Assembly: GCA_039583875.1 (NCBI GenBank)
Contig: CM077167.1
Location: 151,607,010-151,671,009 of the forward strand
Origin: Platanthera guangdongensis
Lineage: Eukaryota > Streptophyta > Magnoliopsida > Asparagales > Orchidaceae
Reading direction: 5' to 3'
Length of the DNA stretch: 64,000 nucleotides
The translations under genes and the position numbers were made by a program. The notes below the pieces were generated by a model that was not told the DNA's origin, searched no databases, and saw nothing but the letters and a program-made list of their open reading frames with translations. Below, piece after piece: positions 57,927 to 64,000 of this stretch. Within the stretch, counting starts at the first letter, position 1; every line of letters begins with the position of its first letter.

Positions 57927-58303
57927 CAGCCCCGCGCGCGCGTGGCCTGGGGCACGCACGGCCTGCCCCGTGCGTGAGTGGCCTAGGACGCGCGCGGCCC
58001 AAGGCGTGGGACGAATGCCGCGCACGCGCCGACTGCAACGCACGTGCGTGCCAACTGCCACGTGCGCGCACGCCGACTTCCATGTGTGCGCATGCCCACT
58101 GCCGCCCGCGCGCGCGACCTGGGAGGACGTGGCCTCCCACGTGCGTGGCCTGGTCGCACACGGCCTTTCCGCGTGCGCGTAAACGGAGCGCACACAGTCG
58201 CGTTCAGCATCTTCGCCAGTTGACTCTCCTTCGACGAGTTTGCTCTGGGTACCTTCAAAACAACGCCCTTCGCCGCCTCCACTTTCTTGTCTGAGGTTGT
58301 CAT
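57927..58303 (-). pseudogene. 5' exon of the Tat-2 antisense gene
   Basis: ATG at 58303 starts MTTSDKKVEAAKGVVLKVPR, followed by ANSSKESQLAKMLNATVC. It lies about 100 bases downstream of a TATA-like box on the same strand. The frame then runs into a CG-rich alternating tract (57927-58190) matching 39500-39627, which Athila-1 split and which is more likely intron than protein. The true splice donor is not clear. The strand and order agree with the main exons at 37799-39385. Confidence 0.55.
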
Positions 58304-58400
58304 GACAGCAGAAAAGAGGATAACCAGCACGAAAATCCTTCTTCTCTCGCTCGCTTCGCTCTCCAACAAAAAGGATTTGGGGGGAATTTGATGGGTTACA

Positions 58401-58415
58401 CCTCAATTTATAGAG
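58401..58415 (-). promoter_or_regulatory. TATA-like promoter of the Tat-2 antisense gene
   Basis: CTCTATAAATTGAGG on the minus strand, about 105 bases upstream of ATG 58303, with a purine-rich AGAGAGAAGAAGG leader between. This would be an internal promoter pointing against gag-pol. Confidence 0.5.
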
Positions 58416-58924
58416 AGAATTCTCCCAAGATCTCCTCCCAAAATGGGGGATCATGGGGTTGACTAGTCAAACCCACCTCCCATGAACACCCCATAATTAG
58501 GGAAACATGGGGGTGGGGCCCACTTCCTCTGCCCACTAAGGAGAACCCCCCCCCCCTTGGGGGAAACCGCCGCCCGGGCCGCCGCAATGACGGTCAGCCC
58601 GCCGCCACCGGCAAGGCTGCCGCCGGCCGAGTGGCGGTCGCCGGAGAGGCTGCATCATGCCCGGCCGCAGCCAGCCAGGATGTCGCCGGCCAAGCCGTCC
58701 CCGGCAGGCCAATTGTCGGCCAGGACGCCGCCGGCCAGCCCGTGACCAGTCAGGGCCGGCGGTTCCGCAGCCGGTCGGGCTGCGGCCGGCCGGGCAGCGG
58801 CCGGCAGGCCCCGGCCAGTGAGGCCGCACCCGGCCAGTCTGCGGCTGCAGGCCAGGCCGGCGCAGTTCAGGACGCGGCCGGCCATGCCGTGGCCCCCGGC
58901 CAGGACGAGGCCCCCAGGCCGTTG
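58416..58924. other. upstream flank of the antisense gene and CCGGCC-rich tract
   Basis: 58416-58556 is ordinary sequence with C9 near 58545. 58557-58924 is extremely GC-rich with irregular reiteration of GCCGGCC(A/G)G. Open frames exist in several phases because stops are rare in such sequence. I recognise neither a gene nor an LTR, and the tract ends at the Copia C junction. Confidence 0.5.
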
Positions 58925-59627
58925 TAAAGAAGAATTATTTCAGCCAGTCTGCTCATCAAGAATCTATCATGTGCTGTTGAATTGAAGAATCTGAATTAGC
59001 AATTTTCCAAATAATGTTGGAGGAGAAATTTCTGCTAGTCTGGCCACTTCCCTAATGACACATATCTTTGTGTCCCAGTCTTTAGTCAATGATCTCAGAA
59101 ACTTGTCATTTAACTCATATGTGCTGAATACTCTTCCATATGACATCAGTTCATTAACTATTCTGAAGAATTTCTTGTAACATTCAGTTATACTGTCTGT
59201 TTTAGATTGTCTAAAACTTTCATACTCTTGATTCAACATAAACTTTCTATCTTCTCTCACCTCTTCTGAACCCTCCATGTAGACAATAAGGGTGTCTCAC
59301 ATTTCTTTGGAGGTCTTGCAGTGAATCAAATTTTGGAATGTGGAATCATATATGGCACTAACTATTATATTCTGTGCTTTCTTATCCATTGTAGCCAAGA
59401 TGATCTCATCCTTTGTCATTTCAGAATATTCCTTTAGTGTCCTGAGATTTGCATCATGAACTGAGACTTTCATTGGAATGAATGACCATTCTTTGACTGT
59501 CATGTAGATTCTAGGATCCGAAGCTTCCATAAATAATCTAGCTTTATTTCCATATGCCAAAAATCTCTTTCCTGCATATGGGTAACTTCATGGAATCAAA
59601 CTCTTTATGATTCTCTATGGAACCCAT
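58925..59627 (-). pseudogene. Copia C gag, N-terminal part
   Basis: ATG at 59627 (MGSIENHKEFDSMKLP) opens the gag. After a frame change near 59570, AYGNKARLFMEASDPRIYM, KKAQNIIVSAIYDSTF and, beyond a TGA at about 59297 in the place of a Trp, DRKFMLNQEYESFRQ, ELNDKFLRSLTKDWDTKICV and LAEISPPTLFGKL are the same capsid region as Copia B gag (LNDKFLRSLTKE, then AETDPQILFGKL). It ends at the breakpoint before any zinc knuckle. Confidence 0.88.
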
Positions 59628-59689
59628 TTTGCCTAATAGATTTCTGCCTTGGAGATCTACTCAGACAGTTAGGCCTATTCTTTGAGTAA

Positions 59690-59705
59690 CCTCCCTCTAA
59701 TACCA
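59690..59705 (-). other. primer binding site of Copia C
   Basis: TGGTATTAGAGGGAGG on the minus strand, two bases inside the LTR end: a mutated tRNA-Met site (TGGTATCAGAGGCAGG in Copia B). Confidence 0.85.
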
Positions 59706-59707
59706 CT

Positions 59708-61435
59708 TGAAAGAATTGGTTTCAAGATGTTCTAAACACCTAGGGGGGGGTGAATAGGTTCAATTCTTTTTCTTATTTAGGCAGATAATTCTATCTAGTG
59801 CAACAACGTATTCAACAGAAAGTATAACACAGCATTCACATACACAACATTCACAGATTGCACACCAGTTTTATAGTAGATCCCCAAATGATGGGTACAT
59901 CCACTTTCTCCCTTCGCCTATCTAGCAGTATACTAGATTCGGCCTAACTTCCTTCCTTCTTCTCAGATCCGCAGACCTTACAGCTCAGAACCAAGAATGG
60001 TTCCTACAACTCAGAGTGAATCTACACTCCTACAACTCAGGCACAAGCCCTACCTCAGCCTCTTCCATAGGCCTACAACTCAGAGTGACACCCCACTCCT
60101 ACAACTCAGGAAACTGCCCTACCTCAGCCTCTTTCACTGGCCTACAACTCAGGGAACAGATTCCCTCAGCCCTACCTCAGCCTTTATAATTTAGGATTAC
60201 AACTTAGAGTGACACCCCACTCCTACACTCAGATCTATTACAGATCCTACAAGAATTAATGATGAAAAGTTGTTGATATCTTCAACGAGATTGAGAGAAA
60301 ATTGGTTGATGTCTTCTTGATTAGTTCTTGTTAGAACTGATTTCTTAAGGATCAACCTAACTTAGCTTTCTTCAAAACTCCTTGAATCTGAACACATTAG
60401 AGTTGATCTTCAATCAGCTTCCTTCAGAAATTAATCTGAATTCTTCAGGCAGACTGTTCAGAATCTGCCTTCACTGGATGAGAACTTCTGTCCTTCTATT
60501 TTTCTCTCTCTACAATTTGTTGACTATTTCTTTCTCTTCTTCTGGATTCTCAATCCTTCAGAGATTATAATTGATTGGCTTGATTAACTTCTCTCTGTTC
60601 TCTAAGTGTTGTTCTTGAAGTTGTTATTCACTTCCCTTTTTTTCTTCTCCACTTTGATTGTTGAGAGAGCATATCTATTTATAGGCTTCATCCATGGTAA
60701 CCGTCTGTTCCGATTTCAAACTGTCTTATGACACCTATGACAGATGTGACATCAATGTCAGTAATGATAGCTGTCAAGTCTTCACTTGTATTACTTCATC
60801 CTTCATTGAACTTTAACTCAGCAACAGAGAATGTCGACTGATTTCTTCATATGTGTCGACACACATAGTCCATGTGTGGACACAAGTCTTGTTATTGTCG
60901 ACACAGCTTCTGTTTAATGTGTCAACACAAGTTCTGTGTGTCGACACAACCACTCCTTGTCTTGACAAAGTTGGTGTCGACAGAATTGTGGTGTGTGTCG
61001 ACACAAGTTCTGTGTGTTTACACAGACATTGTCGAATAATTCTAGAATGTGTCGACAGCTTCTCTGTGTGTCGACACAGCTTCTGATAATGTCAACATAA
61101 GTCTAGCCCTTTTGTGTCGACACACCATTGTCGACAGATTTTCTGTGTGTCGACACAAATTCTGGATGTCGACACAATCTGGCCCTTGGTGTCGACACAA
61201 TGTTGTCGACAGATTTTCTGTGTGTTGATACAAACTATGGATGTCGACATAATCTGGCCCTTGGTATCGACACAGCCATTCCTAAGTGTCGACACTTATA
61301 CTTAGAAAATTTTCCTTTCCATTTTCTTAACCTGTACATAATAACTCAACACAACATCAAATACAACTTGATGCATATCATTGAGTTAGGCGAGGCTTCT
61401 CCAAATCTGAGACACATTTTCCAATGTACCCAACA
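59708..61435 (-). repeat. 5' LTR of Copia C (1728 bp)
   Basis: On its own strand TGTTGGGTACATTGG to ATTCTTTCA. TATAAATAG at about 60685 (minus) with the GTGTCGACAC cluster upstream at 60850-61293. The R/U5 part has the ATTCACCCCCCCCTAGG stretch shared with Copia A and reiterated CCTACAACTCAG strings (59990-60240). Confidence 0.87.
60850..61293. repeat. dispersed GTGTCGACAC palindromes in Copia C U3
   Basis: About 20 copies of TGTCGACA or near variants, spaced 10-40 bases, mixed with AGTTCTGTGTG strings. The motif is the same palindrome as in the Tekay LTR, but here it is interspersed and not in tandem. Confidence 0.85.
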
Positions 61436-61437
61436 AT

Positions 61438-61701
61438 AACAACTTTCTTTTAGAAAATAAACAACCTATACCTAATCATATAACTTCGCAAGAGCCTCCT
61501 CCTTACGAAGATTTTTCTGACGCGCTTATTCTTAATTTTTCTTTCACTAACGAGTTTTAGGAAGAAGATGAGCCGTTGCAATACAACGTTATCCCCGATC
61601 TATTCGCCGCTCATCTAGAAAGATTCAAATCACCTCAAGTATGGATAGGTGGTTTGAATCTAAATTTTCAAGTCAACTGCGAGAAAGAAACTCAAAAATA
61701 A
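61438..61701 (+). pseudogene. unrecognised coding tail of Athila-2
   Basis: An open frame of 88 codons with one TAG at 61558: PPPYEDFSDALILNFSFTNE, then EEDEPLQYNVIPDLFAAHLE and VWIGGLNLNFQVNCEKETQK, ending TAA 61699. Composition and continuity look coding. It begins directly at the Copia C end, so the rest lies elsewhere. I cannot assign it to gag, pol or env. Confidence 0.5.
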
Positions 61702-63095
61702 AGCGGAGGAGTACTCGGGCGACCAACTTTGGCACTTCGCCAAAGCGCGAATTAAGTGAGTTGCCCCTTCATTTTAATTTTTATTTTCCTTTCTCCTAAC
61801 CACAACCGTCTAGCTTAAAGACGGGAAAAGAAAAAGCGTTCTTAGGAGACACCTCTTGCTTATCTTTTACTTTTATAAATTTATATCTCTAAATTTTCAC
61901 AAATTGATTTTCTTTCCTCCCACCTACTTGATTTATAAACATTGGGGACAATGTTAATTTTTAAGTATGGGGGTGAATTCTTATTTTTTTTTTATTTTAA
62001 AAAAATTCAAAAAATGAAAAAATCTTTAAAAATTAAAAAAAATAAAAATCTTTCAAAATTAAAATAGTATATTTTACATTTTATTATAAAAAAATACAAA
62101 AAATAGAAAAAAAGAAAATACAAAAAATATAATTTATTTTGAGTTTATTTATAAGAATTTTTATATTTTTGATTTTCTAATCTTTTATTTCATTAAAGTT
62201 AGTTAAATATAATTTTTAGGTGATTTGATTTTAAGAAATAAATTTATGAAGTAAATTTGTTTAGAGAAATCTATTTAGCCCTTTTTCTCTTTTATTATAA
62301 TTAGTTTCAATTTTGTAGTACTTAGATTAACAATTTTTAGATTTTAATTATCTTCACTTTATGCTTTAAGATTCTTAGGAAAGCTTAATTCACTATAGTT
62401 GCTCTCTTAGTTTTTTTATTTAATCTAAATTTTGTCAAACCTTTCTCTTGTTTTTAACTTTCTTGTTAGATCATATGTCATGTGTATAAGATGATAAAAT
62501 TCATTATCCTCTGGTACACATATGCAAATTTTTTTTGGTTAGATCATATATCATGGGAATCAAGTATTCCTTGCTACATATATGCAACCCCAAAAAAGGA
62601 GTAAGAGGATAAAATTCATTACTCCCAAGTAAATTTATTTGAAGAGAAAAAATATATCAATAAGGAAAAAATTGTGTGGAGTGAGAGAATCAAATTCATC
62701 ACCCCCAATCTAAGATCTCTTCAATTTCCTTATTTCCAAACCCAAAAATCCAATATAATTACTTTAGATTTAAATTAAATTTGTAAGAGAGCATAAGTAG
62801 TAGTTTGAATTTTCATTGAAGTCTCTTTTTAGTGAAAAAAGTGTTTATAATTTTTAATCTAACTTTGTTTGTTAAATACTTAATTTTGAGTTCTAATTAT
62901 TTTATTAGAGAAAAATTTGCTAAATATTTAGCTCTTCACATTTTACTTTCATATTTTAGGACTTCAAAAAAAATTTGAATCCCTAAAGATAATTTTTAAC
63001 TTTCTTTTGATTTAATAAATTTTTAGTTTAATTAAAAATTATATTAATTCCTTATAAGTATTCTCATAGTTTTGCTCTGGAATAACAAAAGATTA
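61702..63095 (+). other. AT-rich 3' noncoding region of Athila-2
   Basis: Very A/T-rich, with a degenerate duplication: TTAGATCATAT(G/A)TCATG, then TATGCAA occurs twice (62468, 62542), and AAAATTCAT(T/C)A with C(C/T)CCCAA recurs at 62610-62710. The AAGTATGGGGG string at 61965 recurs at 63093. No gene seen. Confidence 0.65.
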
Positions 63096-63109
63096 AGTAT
63101 GGGGGTATT
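63096..63109 (+). other. polypurine tract of Athila-2
   Basis: AGTATGGGGGTATT immediately before TGATAAGTC. Confidence 0.7.
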
Positions 63110-64000
63110 TGATAAGTCTATATTTATAATTATTTTTATATAGTTTTTATTAAATAAAGAATCAATTTTTATTTAGTTTAGATAAATAGTTTTTCTAAAT
63201 TACTTTATTTTCTAATTTTAGGTATAATTGGGCTTTAAATATCAATTTTAAGTCCATGCCCATGTTTTGGAGGCAATTTGGAGAAAATTAACATTTTTGG
63301 TCGCGGATAGCTGAACTTCAAATGGTTATAACTTTCAAACCAGGAAGAGTTACAGGATGTGCAACCAGTCAACGAAAAGAGAACGACGTCCTCTACAAAT
63401 CTGGAGAGTTTCAAAGGAACACGACCCCATGTCACGGGCGTGACCTAGAGCGTGACCTACCCTAAACTGCCGAATTGATGCCAGATTGCGCCGTTTCTAG
63501 CCATTTGCTGACCCGGTCAGTACACGCCCGAGGTCACGGGCGTGCCAAAGGGGCGTGACACTTCAGGAATTGCCATAACATATTTCCCGCCGTTTCCAGT
63601 AACAGACTTGACACGTCCTACGTCACGGGCGTGACCTAGGGCCGTGACCTGCAAAACGGCGACTTTTGGCGGTTTTTCTCCAACGTTCCCGAGGTTTCAA
63701 GATGACGGTTCCGAGCCTGACACGCCCTAGGTCACGGGCGTGACCAAGGGCGTGACCGACCAGCAATTTTTCCTATAAATTTCAGATGAGCTCAGAAGCT
63801 TGGGGGATCTGAGGAGCCAATTTTAGGACTATGTTGTAGCTTATTTTACTCTTTTTATGCATTTCTTCTATGTAATTTCAATTTCGCAGTTTAACTTTAT
63901 TTTTTGCTAATTTCAATTCCAGTACTTCTGTTCTTAATCATGTCTTCCTTTTACTTTTATTGTAACCTTTATTTCATGTCATGTAGCTAATTTCATTAGC
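63110..64000 (+). repeat. 3' LTR of Athila-2, cut by the window end
   Basis: It starts TGATAAGTCTATATTT after the purine tract. U3 contains the GTCACGGGCGTGAC cluster, followed by a TATA box (CCTATAAATTTCAG) at about 63772 and a downstream T-rich leader. Confidence 0.75.
63424..63759. repeat. GTCACGGGCGTGAC near-palindrome cluster in Athila-2 U3
   Basis: Four blocks at about 63425, 63520, 63615 and 63720, each with a GTCACGGGCGTG(A/C)C copy followed by an AGGGCGTGACC-type half-site, and usually preceded by ACACG(C/T)CC. Spacing is about 95-105 bases. Confidence 0.88.

Larger units (their letters stand above)
21446..58924 (+). mobile_element. Tat-2: plus-strand Ty3/gypsy Tat element split by nested insertions
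   Basis: Pieces 21446-26791, 36164-39627 and 57927-58924 join into one Tat element: partial 5' LTR, primer site, gag, protease, reverse transcriptase, two RNase H domains, integrase, a tandem array and an antisense gene. Tekay splits the integrase and Athila-1 splits the antisense gene; in both cases coding or compositional continuity is restored across the insertion. No 3' LTR is recognised: the sequence meets Copia C at about 58925. Confidence 0.8.
58925..61435 (-). mobile_element. Copia C: 5' LTR and partial gag of a SIRE-like copia, minus strand
   Basis: On the minus strand: LTR (61435-59708), tRNA-Met primer site, gag start and about 235 codons of gag, then a breakpoint at about 58925 against the CCGGCC tract. 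The right LTR end (CAACA at 61435) interrupts an open frame of the Athila-2 region, so the insertion side is intact there. Pol and the 3' LTR are absent, which points to a deletion or rearrangement on the left side. Confidence 0.85.
61436..64000 (+). mobile_element. Athila-2: 3' end of an Athila-like gypsy element, plus strand
   Basis: An open coding tail, a conserved CATTGGGGACAATGTTAATT, then AAGTATGGGGGTG string (typical of the Athila 3' region), a long AT-rich stretch, a purine tract and an LTR starting TGATAAGTC. The LTR runs past the window end, and the left side is cut by Copia C. Confidence 0.75.

Noticed and set aside
57892..58929. Several open frames in CG-rich sequence on both strands
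   Set aside because: Stops are rare in such composition; apart from the MTTSDKK exon on the minus strand none shows protein-like features.

Overview
The window is a plant nuclear repeat block, almost certainly from an angiosperm with a large, retrotransposon-rich genome. The evidence is the families present: Ty1/copia elements primed by initiator tRNA-Met (TGGTATCAGA sites), some with an env-like extra gene, and Ty3/gypsy elements of the Tat, Athila and Tekay (chromovirus) types. I found no intact host gene, no rRNA gene and no CRISPR array. The species cannot be named from the sequence.

The layout is a nest. The oldest visible layer is a plus-strand Tat element (Tat-2), present in pieces at 21446-26791, 36164-39627 and 57927-58924. 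Its 5' LTR is cut at 21446 by the 5' end of a minus-strand Tat element (Tat-1, 5855-21445). A SIRE-like copia (Copia A, 1-5854) sits in Tat-1's antisense gene. A gag-less copia (Copia D, 13318-18013) sits in Tat-1's reverse transcriptase. Where Tat-1's integrase should be there is a patchwork at 9591-11513: an LTR, an env-like fragment and an inverted repeat with a tRNA-like core. A minus-strand Tekay element (26792-36163) sits in Tat-2's integrase with a perfect 5-bp target duplication, CGGTA. A minus-strand, internally deleted Athila element (Athila-1, 39628-57926) sits in Tat-2's antisense gene. Athila-1 itself carries the youngest-looking element, Copia B (44865-53704, uninterrupted 1055-codon pol), and a 792-bp hAT-type foldback element (56375-57166) with an 8-bp target duplication. 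On the right are the 5' end of a minus-strand copia (Copia C, 58925-61435) and the 3' end of a plus-strand Athila-like element (Athila-2, 61436 to the window end).

Functionally, the internal regions encode gag, protease, reverse transcriptase, RNase H and integrase, nearly all broken by stops, frameshifts or deletions. Both Tat elements share one architecture: pol with two RNase H domains, then a tandem-repeat block of about 80-86 bp units, then a gene on the opposite strand. In Tat-2 that antisense gene has a TATA-like box and one clean GT-AG intron. The other recurring theme is that most LTRs carry clusters of short CpG-containing near-palindromes, in several families upstream of a recognisable TATA box, although the families are unrelated.
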